From assembly GCA_964537555.1 (NCBI GenBank), contig CAZIAD010000007.1, positions 62,001-126,000 on the forward strand: a stretch of DNA of 64,000 nucleotides, in the 5' to 3' direction. Positions 17,237-24,434 of the stretch are shown in pieces; the stretch's first letter is position 1, and each line of letters begins with the position of its first letter. Made by a program: the position numbers and the translations under genes. Below the pieces are notes generated by a model. That model made no database searches and was not told where the DNA came from. It worked only from the letters and a program-made list of their open reading frames with translations. The stretch is from CAYRWR01 sp964537555. GTDB taxonomy: Bacteria > Spirochaetota > Brevinematia > Brevinematales > CAYRWR01.

Positions 17237-17273
17237 CTAAAGGATGTAGTACAGGTAGTGGATTAAAAAACTT

Positions 17274-17301
17274 AAAAAAAAGCCCCGCATAAGCCGGGGC
17301 T
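17274..17301 (-). terminator. Terminator of the leftward HEPN-GNAT-orf77 operon
   Basis: AGCCCCG and CGGGGCT form a 7-bp stem, followed on the minus strand by seven T. It lies four bases past the stop of the 77-residue gene and may also stop cstA transcription from the other side. Confidence 0.85.
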
Positions 17302-17305
17302 TACT

Positions 17306-17539
17306 TTAAAGATATATGAGTTCGTTTTCTTTGAGAATATCCGCGTCATGGGGATCCATGCTCTCCAGAAAATCCCAGGCCTGCTGTTTTTCACGGCGGA
17401 TAAGATGCAGCCTAAACAGGTCCTTCTTCATCTGAGTGACATCCCGGCCTGATTGCATGTAATGCTCTTTAGTCATAGCAGATCCGGTAAGGAGGGTCAA
17501 TTCGTAAGGAGTGACTTTATGGTCAAAAATAGTTTTCAT
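17306..17539 (-). CDS. Small hypothetical protein (77 aa)
   Basis: I do not recognise this protein. It is soluble, charged and mostly helical in appearance (MTKEHYMQSGRDVTQMKKDLFRLHLIRREKQQAWDFLESMD), with no cysteine and no membrane segment. AGGAG lies before the ATG and a strong terminator follows, which supports a real gene. It is last in a leftward operon with a GNAT acetyltransferase and a HEPN-like protein, divergent from nifV. Confidence 0.6.
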   Translation of the reverse strand: MKTIFDHKVTPYELTLLTGSAMTKEHYMQSGRDVTQMKKDLFRLHLIRREKQQAWDFLESMDPHDADILKENELIYL

Positions 17540-17601
17540 AAAAATCTCCTGTTGTTTACTACCAGAAAAGTACCATTATACTTCTCATTTTTCAAGCAAA
17601 A

Positions 17602-18057
17602 CTAAAGAAATTTATGAAAAACTTCCAGTGAAGTGCCTTTCCATCCCTGTTTTCTGTAAAAGGCTGATGCTGGTGGGTTAAGCTTGTCTGCACAGAGCTG
17701 CAGGCGCAGAACCTGTTGTCCTCTGCACCAGGACTCCAGGGAGGCCAGCAGCTCACTGCCATAGCCTTGCGATCTGTATTCATGGTGAATGACCATATCT
17801 TCTATCCAGGCTGCCCTGCCTCCGGCTGCAGTGGAAATGGTGATCTGGGCACTGACCATGCCAATGATTGTGCCCGACAGCTCCATTACTTTAATACAAG
17901 ACCTGCTTGTGTCATCCAGTAATAATCCCAGTCCGGCTTTCTGTTTTTCAAAATCGAAGCTGAAGTCCATTTCTATAGAAAATAATTGCTGTAAAAGAGA
18001 TATCAATGCTGGTATATCATCCCTTATGGCATCTCTTATCTCAGGAGAGTACAGCAT
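17602..18057 (-). CDS. GNAT family N-acetyltransferase
   Basis: This 151-residue protein has the acetyl-CoA fold: the VIHHEYRSQGYGSELL stretch (about 89-104) is motif A, with the R/QxxGxG/A pyrophosphate loop as RSQGYG, and the tail SAFYRKQGWKG is motif B. The substrate is unknown; the closest functional guess is a small amine or a protein N-terminus. Its start overlaps the end of the upstream HEPN-like gene by 17 bp, so the two are coupled. The gene pair could be functionally linked, as in toxin and modifier pairs, but no direct evidence shows this. Confidence 0.8.
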   Translation of the reverse strand: MLYSPEIRDAIRDDIPALISLLQQLFSIEMDFSFDFEKQKAGLGLLLDDTSRSCIKVMELSGTIIGMVSAQITISTAAGGRAAWIEDMVIHHEYRSQGYGSELLASLESWCRGQQVLRLQLCADKLNPPASAFYRKQGWKGTSLEVFHKFL

Positions 18058-18451
18058 CGGCCTCCATGGTAGAATTCAGGGTAGCAATCAGAGAGTCAGT
18101 GGCTGCCATAAATGTTTCGATTTCTTCCCAGCTCATCTCTTTTCGGGAATAGGTCTCAGTAGAGCATATTTCCTGAAAGCGGTCCATATTCTTAATAGTC
18201 CTGGCCACTTCAGGGTCAATATCCAGATCAGCCATCAGAAAGAGAAGAAGCTCGCCCAGGGTATGGTTTTCCGGTAGCTTTCCCTGCTTCATCATATATC
18301 CCATGATATATTTTTCAATGCACATACTGATGATATTGTATACGATAACAGGGGTAAACTTGGCCCTTTTTTTCATGCTACCTTTTGCAGTGAAATAGAA
18401 CTGTTTGCCTTCTACCAGATAAGTCTCCCACTCGGAAATACTGTCTAACAT
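18041..18451 (-). CDS. HEPN-like helical protein
   Basis: The 136-residue product is all helical. Its centre (VIVYNIISMCIEKYIMGYMMKQGKLPENHTLGELLLFL, about 35-72) follows the HEPN pattern: a helix that packs against a partner, then a short loop ending in NHTLGELL where HEPN proteins have xHdLxxL. The RxxxxH ribonuclease motif of toxic HEPNs is not evident, so this may be a non-catalytic member. It is the first gene of a three-gene leftward operon with its own good promoter. The family assignment is tentative and made by eye. Confidence 0.45.
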   Translation of the reverse strand: MLDSISEWETYLVEGKQFYFTAKGSMKKRAKFTPVIVYNIISMCIEKYIMGYMMKQGKLPENHTLGELLLFLMADLDIDPEVARTIKNMDRFQEICSTETYSRKEMSWEEIETFMAATDSLIATLNSTMEADAVLS

Positions 18452-18489
18452 AGAAACCTCACAATGATTAAAATTAAATCAGCAAGAAT

Positions 18490-18518
18490 AGTATAATGCA
18501 CAATAATAAAACAGTCAA
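18490..18518 (-). promoter_or_regulatory. Promoter of the HEPN-GNAT-orf77 operon
   Basis: Read leftward: TTGACT - 17 bp - TATACT, with the -10 about 39 bases before the start codon at 18451. It is divergent from nifV. Confidence 0.75.
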
Positions 18519-18597
18519 GTAGATTAAAATATATGCATAATTTGCATAAATCATTTATTTGCAGTATATTATATGCGGATGAAAATGGTGGTAAATC

Positions 18598-18613
18598 TGG
18601 TATGATAGTTGCT
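18598..18613 (+). promoter_or_regulatory. Candidate sigma-54 promoter of nifV-nifA
   Basis: TGGTATGATAGTTGCT has the required GG - 10 bp - GC spacing and the conserved TGG and TTGC cores, but lacks the CAC part of the -24 box. It ends 23 bases before the nifV start. If real, NifA would activate its own gene. A pair of TGCATAA repeats (18534, 18543) lies upstream; no copy of the nifH palindrome is present. Confidence 0.4.
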
Positions 18614-18635
18614 ATAAAGAGATGAAAGAGGCATT

Positions 18636-19784
18636 ATGAGAGATATATTTTTTCTGGATACCACCCTCAGAGATGGAGAGCAGGCTCCTGGAGTCGACTT
18701 TCTGGCTCGTGAAAAACTGGAGCTGGCCCGCGAATTATGCTACGCCGGTATTTACGGGATAGAAACAGGTACTCCAGCTATGGGTCAGCCTGAGATAGAC
18801 GCCATTAAACTCATCGTGGATGAGGGTTTAAGCTGTGAATTGTTTACCTGGAACCGCATGAGTTGTGAAGATGTGGATGCTTCACTGTCCACCGGAGTTA
18901 AAAAAGTACATCTTTCAGCCCCCGTGTCTGATATTCTTCTGGAAAAGAAGCTTAAGCAGGATAGGCTTTGGCTGAATTACCGTCTCCAGGAAGTGGTCCG
19001 TTACGCCCATAAACAGGGTCTGGAAGTCACTATAGGAGCGGAGGATGCATCACGATGTGATCCGGAGCAGGTCCTGGATTATTTTAAAAATGCCCGTGAC
19101 CTGGGAGCGACTCGTTTACGTTATTCAGATACTTTAGGTATTCAGACACCGGATGATGTGACCCGGATCATGAAGTTATTGAGTACTGAACTGGATGTAC
19201 CTCTGGAGTATCATGCTCATAACGACTTTGGACTGGCTGTGGCCAATAGCCTGGCAGCGGCCGATGCAGGTGTTCGCTATCTCTCTACGTCCGTTAATGG
19301 CCTGGGGGAGAGGGCGGGCAATACCTCCCTGGAACAGATCACTGCTCTGATGCATTATCAGCGCAGACGCGACACGGGCATGGACATATCCCGCCTCTAC
19401 GGGCTGTCCCGTAGGGTGGAAGGTATGAGTGGATATTGGTTGGCTAAAAACATGCCCTGGGTGGGCCAGAGTGTGTTTTCCCATGAGTCAGGTATCCATG
19501 TGGATGGACTGTTAAAGGATGAGTCGACTTATGAGACGGTCTCTCCCCTGGATTGGGGCCGGGAAAGGGAAATAATAATCGGAAAACATAGTGGGGTGTC
19601 TGCCCTCCAGTATCGCAGTGCAGCCCTGGGGGTACAGCTGGACAAGGACCAGGCCCGCGAAATGGTAAAGATGATGAGGGAATACTATTCCCGGGTAAAG
19701 GGAGTGGACGGAGAAGTGTATCTGCGTCATCTTCTGGAATCCCTGGATCTAATACATAAGGATAGCACTCATGAGACAGGATGA
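18636..19784 (+). CDS. Homocitrate synthase NifV
   Basis: NifV condenses 2-oxoglutarate with acetyl-CoA to homocitrate, the organic ligand of the iron-molybdenum cofactor. The 382-residue protein opens with the DmpG/LeuA family motif FLDTTLRDGEQAPGV (5-19) and has the metal-binding HAHNDFGLAVAN (about 192-203) and the NGLGERAGN loop (about 222-230). Homology to isopropylmalate synthase is shared by all members, but the short length without a regulatory domain and the position directly before nifA point to NifV. Its last 14 bases overlap nifA. Confidence 0.93.
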   Translation: MRDIFFLDTTLRDGEQAPGVDFLAREKLELARELCYAGIYGIETGTPAMGQPEIDAIKLIVDEGLSCELFTWNRMSCEDVDASLSTGVKKVHLSAPVSDILLEKKLKQDRLWLNYRLQEVVRYAHKQGLEVTIGAEDASRCDPEQVLDYFKNARDLGATRLRYSDTLGIQTPDDVTRIMKLLSTELDVPLEYHAHNDFGLAVANSLAAADAGVRYLSTSVNGLGERAGNTSLEQITALMHYQRRRDTGMDISRLYGLSRRVEGMSGYWLAKNMPWVGQSVFSHESGIHVDGLLKDESTYETVSPLDWGREREIIIGKHSGVSALQYRSAALGVQLDKDQAREMVKMMREYYSRVKGVDGEVYLRHLLESLDLIHKDSTHETG

Positions 19785-21327
19785 ATATTTTCACACATAT
19801 TGCAGGGCCAAGCTCCTGCCCTTATTATTCAAAGTCAGCCATGCTATGGATAGTAAACAGGATCTGCATACTGTACTGGAGATAGTCATGCAGATACTGG
19901 GTGAACATATGGGGGTAAAGCGGGCTATGCTCTCCATCCTTAATCGCAGTAATGAAGAGATCTTTATCGAGAGCTCTCTGGGCCTGGATGAGGCCGCTCA
20001 GGCCAGGGGAGTGTACCGTGTAGGTGAGGGTATCATCGGAACAGTAGTAGCTACCGGTAAGCCGGTCATGATACAGAGGGTTTCCCAGAGTAAGGAATTT
20101 CTTAACAAGACGGGCTCCCGGGACCTCAAAAATGAAGAAGATATCTCCTTCATCTGTGTACCTATACGACTGGGACGGGAGGTGATTGGGACCCTCAGCA
20201 TAGACCGTGAAGTGGAGGGAGAGTTTTCACTGGAACATGATATGGAAGTACTGGCCATTATCTCTACCATGATCGCCCAGGCGGTACAGCTGCATCAGCT
20301 GGAACATGAGGAGAATGACCGACTCCGTGAAGAAAACCTGCGCCTCAAGGGAGAGCTCAAGGAACGATTCCGGCCTTCTAATATAATCGGGAACTCCAAA
20401 CCCATGCAGAAAGTGTATGACCTCATAGAAAAGATCTCCACTACCGCCAGTACAGTACTCATACTGGGACAGAGCGGCTCCGGTAAAGAGCTGGTAGCAC
20501 AGGCCATCCATTACAATAGTCCCCGTAACGGCGGGCCCTTTATTAAGTTTAACTGTGCCGCTCTGGCGGAAAACATAATCGAGAGTGAACTGTTCGGCCA
20601 TGAAAAGGGGGCTTTTACCGGAGCGGTCGAATCCCGGAGGGGGAGATTCGAAGACGCCCACGGGGGCACACTGTTTATGGACGAGGTGGGGGAGCTATCC
20701 ATGCCTATGCAGACCAAGCTTCTCCGGGTACTGCAGGAAAGAGAGTTTGAACGGGTGGGGGGTAATAAGACCATAAAGGTAGATATCCGCATTATAGCCG
20801 CCACCAATGTCGACCTGGAACAGTCCATAAAAGAAGCAAAGTTCCGGGAGGATCTGTACTATCGACTTAATGTCTTTCCCATACATATCCCTTCACTTCA
20901 TGAAAGAGGCAGTGATATCCTGCTTCTGGCGGATTTCTTTGTACAGAAGTATTCTGAGATGCATGGCCGAAGAGTGCGGCGTATTTCCACACCGGCTATC
21001 GATATGCTCATGAGTTATCACTGGCCCGGCAATGTACGGGAGCTGGAGAATGTCATAGAACGGGCTGTCATCCTTAGTGATGATGATGTGATTCATGCCT
21101 ATCATCTGCCCCCCTCCCTGCAGACCTCTACTACCAGCGGTACCCAGTATAGAGGCACCCTCCAGGCCAAGCTGGATATGGTGGAGAAGGAGACCCTCAT
21201 CGAGGCCCTCAAAAACTGTCATGGCAATATGGCTCAGGCCGCCAAGACCCTGGGCCTGACCGAAAGGGTCATGGGGCTCAGGGTCAAGAAATATGAAGTG
21301 GACTTCAGGGTATTTCGACAGGAGTAG
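19771..21327 (+). CDS. NifA-type sigma-54-dependent activator (GAF - AAA+ - Fis HTH)
   Basis: NifA activates sigma-54 promoters of nif genes. This 518-residue protein has a GAF sensor domain (about 20-180), an AAA+ domain with Walker A GQSGSGKE (232-239), the sigma-54 contact loop GAFTGA (280-285) and FMDEVGELS as Walker B, and a C-terminal Fis-type helix-turn-helix (about 475-512, HGNMAQAAKTLGLTERVMGLRVKKY). The linker between the AAA+ and DNA-binding domains has no cysteine, so it is not the oxygen-sensing type found in rhizobia. No nifL is adjacent. Overlap with nifV means one transcript; the nifH promoter downstream is the obvious target. Confidence 0.9.
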   Translation: MRQDEYFHTYCRAKLLPLLFKVSHAMDSKQDLHTVLEIVMQILGEHMGVKRAMLSILNRSNEEIFIESSLGLDEAAQARGVYRVGEGIIGTVVATGKPVMIQRVSQSKEFLNKTGSRDLKNEEDISFICVPIRLGREVIGTLSIDREVEGEFSLEHDMEVLAIISTMIAQAVQLHQLEHEENDRLREENLRLKGELKERFRPSNIIGNSKPMQKVYDLIEKISTTASTVLILGQSGSGKELVAQAIHYNSPRNGGPFIKFNCAALAENIIESELFGHEKGAFTGAVESRRGRFEDAHGGTLFMDEVGELSMPMQTKLLRVLQEREFERVGGNKTIKVDIRIIAATNVDLEQSIKEAKFREDLYYRLNVFPIHIPSLHERGSDILLLADFFVQKYSEMHGRRVRRISTPAIDMLMSYHWPGNVRELENVIERAVILSDDDVIHAYHLPPSLQTSTTSGTQYRGTLQAKLDMVEKETLIEALKNCHGNMAQAAKTLGLTERVMGLRVKKYEVDFRVFRQE

Positions 21328-21330
21328 GTA

Positions 21331-21411
21331 CGGGGCTTCCCGGATGCGACAGCAGACGGGAGTAGCCCGGTGGTGCCATCCTGGCGGCAGGTGCCGGTGC
21401 CTGGGCTGCCA
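21331..21411 (-). repeat. Diverged inverted repeat, copy A (nifA side of fic)
   Basis: The reverse complement of this stretch matches 23108-23190 over about 80 bases by hand alignment, with a shared core CGGGCTAC and CCGCCAGG and roughly 70 percent identity. The fic gene lies between the two copies. Confidence 0.55.
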
Positions 21412-21448
21412 CGACCTGCCTGGGCCAGCGAGAGCTGGCGGGCCTTCC

Positions 21449-21475
21449 GCTTTCTTTTCAGGAAGAAAAGAAAGC
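21449..21475. terminator. Perfect hairpin downstream of nifA
   Basis: GCTTTCTTTTC and GAAAAGAAAGC form an 11-bp stem with loop AGGAA, 122 bases past the nifA stop. There is no T run directly after it, so it is either a poor terminator or part of the repeat it sits in. Confidence 0.4.
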
Positions 21476-21654
21476 TTGGCAAAGAAAATTCCTTTTTTGG
21501 TCTGTACGACTTTTGGGCCTCACCCCTCGAAATGTCTGCTGGAGATTAGCAGGCATGGTGCCGGGCGGGCTTAGTGGCCTGCGGCTGGGTACAGTATAGG
21601 GTAAGTAAGCCCTGCTGGGGTGTATGGTGGGGTGCACCATGCAGAGAAGAGCAA

Positions 21655-21753
21655 GCAGCCTTCGGAGGGGAAGTGGGGCTTGGTGGGGTTGCAGGTGGTC
21701 TGTCTGGTTGAGGGTTAAGGCTCGGACTTTAGAGACAGTACCTGCTATCGACT
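21655..21753 (+). repeat. 99-bp direct repeat, copy 1
   Basis: It begins GCAGCCTTCGGAGGGGAAGT and recurs 126 bases further on with only a few mismatches. It runs into inverse heptamers at its right end. Confidence 0.9.
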
Positions 21754-21773
21754 ATCGACTAATGACTATTGAC
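21746..21773. repeat. Inverse-orientation heptamers, 4 units
   Basis: TATCGAC, TATCGAC, TAATGAC, TATTGAC: the reverse complement of the GTCGATA/GTCAATA family, placed at the end of direct-repeat copy 1. Confidence 0.85.
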
Positions 21774-21780
21774 TAATTCG

Positions 21781-21879
21781 GCAGCCTTCGGAGGGGAAGT
21801 GGGGATTGGTGGGGTTGCAGATTGTCCGTCTGGTTGAGGGTTAAGGCTCGGACTTTAGAGACAGTGCCTACTATCGACT
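21781..21879 (+). repeat. 99-bp direct repeat, copy 2
   Basis: It begins with the same GCAGCCTTCGGAGGGGAAGT as copy 1 and ends 18 bases before the fic stop codon, again running into a degenerate heptamer (TATCGAC). Confidence 0.9.
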
Positions 21880-21896
21880 TTAGACTATTCTCATCT

Positions 21897-22970
21897 CTAC
21901 CACTCTTTCAACAATCCCACCAGTCTGGTATTTACATAATACACCGTTTTTCCCGCCCTTCGTCCTTCCAGCAGGCCCAGATCTTCCAGTTTTTGCAGAT
22001 GACGGGAGGCGGTCTTGCGTTCTACACCGGTCTTCTCTACGATATTTGAGATGCGGGTATAGGGGTATTCGAATAGGGTCTCTATCAGCTCCCGGGAGTA
22101 AAAAGGCTGAGGGCGGATCTGGGTGATGAAGTCCTCCATCAACAGTTTGATCTGCTCTATTTTACGGATAGCGGAGCGGGAGCTTTCCTCCACACCCTGA
22201 AGAATGAAGCTGACCCATTCCTCCCATCTCTGATGAAAGGTAACACCGTGGAGCAGGTCGTAGTACTCGGATTTGTGCTGTGAGATGTAGCGGCTCAGGT
22301 ATAGTATTGGACTGTCCAGCAGCCCCTTGAGTACCAGGTACAGGCTCATCAATATGCGCCCCGTGCGTCCGTTCCCGTCGTAGAAGGGGTGGATAGATTC
22401 GAACTGGTAGTGCATTACCGCCAGATTCACCAGGGAAGCTTCTTCTTCATTGATGAAACGGGCCAGGTCATCCATCAGGGCCAGGAGTTTTTGTTTATTC
22501 TGAGGAGGAGTGTAGACCGCTTCTCCCGTCTTGTCATTCAGTAATCGGGTGCCGGGGTTGCTCCTGATTCCTGCGTCGTTTTTCAGTATTGTTTTCTGTA
22601 TTTCAATGATATCGCTGCTCCTGAGGATATCGTTCTCGCGGATCAGGTACAGCCCCAGGAACAGGGCTTCCCGGTAGGACAGCACCTCTTTACTGTCCCG
22701 GTCCACCGGTTTGGATTGGGACAAAGAGAGGAAGAGCTTATCATGAGTTGTGATTATATTCTCGATTTCGGAGCTGTCCTTGGCTTCCAGCAGGGCCACG
22801 ATGTTGAGGAGGATCTCTTTATGAGGTATGATATGACATATCCCCTTCAATTCTCCCAGTGCTGTCCGTGCAGCAGCCTCCTGTTTCAATAGAGCCGGTA
22901 TTTGTATCAGTCCCGGATCAGGGGGGAGAAAAGGCAATTCTTCATAAGGAATATCCGGATTTACATCCAT
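21897..22970 (-). CDS. Fic family protein (AMP transferase) with C-terminal winged helix
   Basis: Fic enzymes usually transfer AMP from ATP to a protein hydroxyl. This 357-residue protein has the complete active site HPFYDGNGRTGR (194-205, catalytic H194) and, before the Fic core, the autoinhibitory helix motif S66-xxx-E70-N71, which marks the class with the inhibitory helix N-terminal in the same chain. The last 80 residues (FEYPYTRISNIVEKTGVERKTASRHLQKLEDLGLL) form a winged helix-turn-helix, so it may bind DNA and control itself. It lies between nifA and nifH but on the opposite strand. Its target is unknown. AGGAGG precedes the ATG. Confidence 0.9.
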   Translation of the reverse strand: MDVNPDIPYEELPFLPPDPGLIQIPALLKQEAAARTALGELKGICHIIPHKEILLNIVALLEAKDSSEIENIITTHDKLFLSLSQSKPVDRDSKEVLSYREALFLGLYLIRENDILRSSDIIEIQKTILKNDAGIRSNPGTRLLNDKTGEAVYTPPQNKQKLLALMDDLARFINEEEASLVNLAVMHYQFESIHPFYDGNGRTGRILMSLYLVLKGLLDSPILYLSRYISQHKSEYYDLLHGVTFHQRWEEWVSFILQGVEESSRSAIRKIEQIKLLMEDFITQIRPQPFYSRELIETLFEYPYTRISNIVEKTGVERKTASRHLQKLEDLGLLEGRRAGKTVYYVNTRLVGLLKEW

Positions 22971-22991
22971 TATGACCTCCTAATATGTCCT

Positions 22992-23020
22992 ATATTAGCA
23001 CATAATATCCCATTAAGCAA
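22992..23020 (-). promoter_or_regulatory. Promoter of fic
   Basis: Read leftward: TTGCTT - 17 bp - TAATAT, about 22 bases before the fic start codon. Confidence 0.6.
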
Positions 23021-23023
23021 CAA

Positions 23024-23054
23024 TATGTACCAAAAAAACAAAAAATGGTACATA
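23024..23054. promoter_or_regulatory. Palindrome upstream of the fic -35 box, probable operator
   Basis: TATGTACCA and TGGTACATA form a perfect 9-bp inverted repeat with a 13-bp A-rich spacer. Related half-sites (ATATGTCC) occur at 22983 and 23063. Position next to the fic promoter and the winged helix in Fic suggest autoregulation. Confidence 0.5.
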
Positions 23055-23107
23055 TATTTCTCATATGTCCCATCCCGGTACTTACCCCTCTGTCCTTACT
23101 CCGCATG

Positions 23108-23190
23108 GTGGCAGCTCATGCTCAGACTCCCACCGCCAGGGAGGCAACCCCGGGCTACCCCTGACTGTTACCGCATTCAGAGAGCCCTGG
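23108..23190 (+). repeat. Diverged inverted repeat, copy B (nifH side of fic)
   Basis: It matches the reverse complement of 21331-21411; the best-kept blocks are CCGCCAGG, CGGGCTAC and CGCAT. Confidence 0.55.
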
Positions 23191-23264
23191 ACTCCCGGTC
23201 GACACCTACTCACACATTCTGATCTTGCCCCCTCTCCCACCACCAGGTAACCCTCCTTGCCCTC

Positions 23265-23292
23265 CTTTGCGATCTTCGCGCCTTTGCGAGAG
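23265..23292 (+). repeat. Dispersed 28-bp TTTGCG repeat, single arm
   Basis: It matches the right arm of the inverted repeat at 57336-57363 in 26 of 28 bases (mismatches at the 9th and 12th). Here only one arm is present. Confidence 0.8.
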
Positions 23293-23336
23293 GCTCTCCA
23301 AAACCCCCCGATCCGCTACGCCCCCTGTGGTTCAAG

Positions 23337-23384
23337 TCCTACCAAAATGTAGGATCCCAATCCCCTTCCTACCCCCACGTAGGA
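23337..23384. promoter_or_regulatory. Two palindromes TCCTAC-N6-GTAGGA: proposed NifA enhancer of nifH
   Basis: The arms are perfect and identical in both copies (23337-23354 and 23367-23384); the N6 parts differ (CAAAAT and CCCCAC). Copies are 30 bp apart, close to three helical turns, so they face the same side. They end about 113 bases before the -24 element, the distance expected of a sigma-54 activator site. The classic NifA site TGT-N10-ACA is not found in this region. Binding by NifA is inference. Confidence 0.65.
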
Positions 23385-23496
23385 ACTCTTCATTACTAAA
23401 ATCCGATTCCAAAAAAACTTAAAAACTTTTTATCTCCTGTCTCACCAATTACTTAAGACCTCATCCTTCCCCCTCATCTCTCCTCCAAAAACCACC

Positions 23497-23512
23497 TGGC
23501 ACTCCCTTTGCA
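23497..23512 (+). promoter_or_regulatory. Sigma-54 promoter of the nifH operon
   Basis: TGGCAC-TCCCT-TTGCA matches the -24/-12 consensus with GG and GC exactly 10 bp apart. Transcription should begin near 23523, leaving a leader of about 54 bases before the nifH ATG. Confidence 0.92.
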
Positions 23513-23576
23513 ATAGAGAGGGTGTTGGGGATAGCCCCAGGCGGAGCATTTTTGAAAAAATATAAAGGAGGATAAA

Positions 23577-24401
23577 ATGCGCAAAGTAGCTATTTATGGA
23601 AAGGGCGGAATCGGGAAGTCCACTACCACTCAGAATACAGTGGCCGGATTGGCTGAAATGGGCAAAAAGGTAATGGTAGTAGGATGTGATCCCAAAGCAG
23701 ATTCCACAAGGTTATTACTGGGCGGGCTGTCCCAGAATACCGTGCTGGACACCCTCAGAGAAGAAGGTGAGGATGTAGAACTGGAGGATATCCGCAAAGA
23801 CGGATTTTCCGGAACCGTGTGTGTAGAGTCAGGCGGACCTGAGCCTGGAGTAGGCTGTGCCGGACGGGGTATCATCACTTCTATCAACATGCTGGAACAG
23901 CTGGGTGCCTATGCTGAGAGTGAGGCCCTGGACTATGTGTTCTATGATGTACTGGGAGACGTGGTATGTGGTGGATTCGCTATGCCTATCCGTGAGGGTA
24001 AAGCTGAGGAAATCTACATCGTGGTGTCCGGAGAGATGATGGCCATGTATGCCGCCAATAATATCTGTAAGGGTATCAAGAAATTCGCGGAAGCGGGATC
24101 TGTAAGACTGGGTGGACTGATCTGTAACAGCCGTAAGGTAGACAATGAGTCTGAGATGATAGGGGAACTGGCCCGTCAGCTCGGTACTCAGATGATACAT
24201 TTTGTCCCCCGTGACAATATGGTACAGAAGGCTGAAATCAACCGTAAGACTGTGATCGAGTTTGACCCTACCCATGTTCAGGCCGGTGAGTACCGTTCTC
24301 TGGCATCCAAGATCAACGACAATGAGATGTTTGTAGTTCCCAAACCACTGGAGATCGACCAGCTCGAAAAGCTGCTCATCGACTTTGGTATCGCGAACTA
24401 A
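23577..24401 (+). CDS. Nitrogenase iron protein NifH
   Basis: NifH is the ATP-driven reductase that feeds electrons to NifDK and is also needed to build its cofactors. The 274-residue protein has P loop GKGGIGKST (8-16), 4Fe-4S ligands C94 (GVGCAGRG) and C131 (GDVVCGGFAMP) and R97, the residue that other organisms ADP-ribosylate. No draT or draG is nearby. The VVSGEMMAMYAANNICKGI stretch and the nifI genes behind it fit the NifH of anaerobes. AAGGAGG before the ATG is strong. First gene of nifH-I1-I2-D-K-E-N-B-fdx. Confidence 0.98.
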   Translation: MRKVAIYGKGGIGKSTTTQNTVAGLAEMGKKVMVVGCDPKADSTRLLLGGLSQNTVLDTLREEGEDVELEDIRKDGFSGTVCVESGGPEPGVGCAGRGIITSINMLEQLGAYAESEALDYVFYDVLGDVVCGGFAMPIREGKAEEIYIVVSGEMMAMYAANNICKGIKKFAEAGSVRLGGLICNSRKVDNESEMIGELARQLGTQMIHFVPRDNMVQKAEINRKTVIEFDPTHVQAGEYRSLASKINDNEMFVVPKPLEIDQLEKLLIDFGIAN

Positions 24402-24434
24402 TGAATAAAAGAAATATATTAGGAGGAATGAAAC

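Larger units (their letters stand above)
21328..21896. other. Gene-free, repeat-rich region between nifA and fic
   Basis: I see no gene in these 569 bases. They hold, in order, one arm of a diverged inverted repeat (21331-21411), a perfect hairpin (21449-21475), a small ATGGTG/CACCAT dyad (21624-21640), two copies of a 99-bp direct repeat (21655 and 21781) and inverse heptamers (21746-21773; degenerate at 21872-21885). The short open frames across it have no ribosome site and no recognisable product. Confidence 0.7.
22971..23576. other. 606-base regulatory and repeat region between fic and nifH
   Basis: No gene is supported here. From left to right it contains the fic promoter, a long palindrome, one arm of the diverged inverted repeat, a relative of the 28-bp repeat that sits behind the Mrp/Mbx operon, two TCCTAC-N6-GTAGGA palindromes and the sigma-54 promoter of nifH. 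The C-rich open frames on the plus strand lack ribosome sites. Confidence 0.75.

Noticed and set aside
23065..23422. Short C-rich open frames upstream of nifH
   Set aside because: They overlap repeats and the proposed NifA sites and lack translation signals.
23438..23453. TGT-N10-ACT as a classic NifA site
   Set aside because: It misses the final A of TGT-N10-ACA, is not palindromic and lies only about 45 bp before the -24 box, too close for a usual enhancer.
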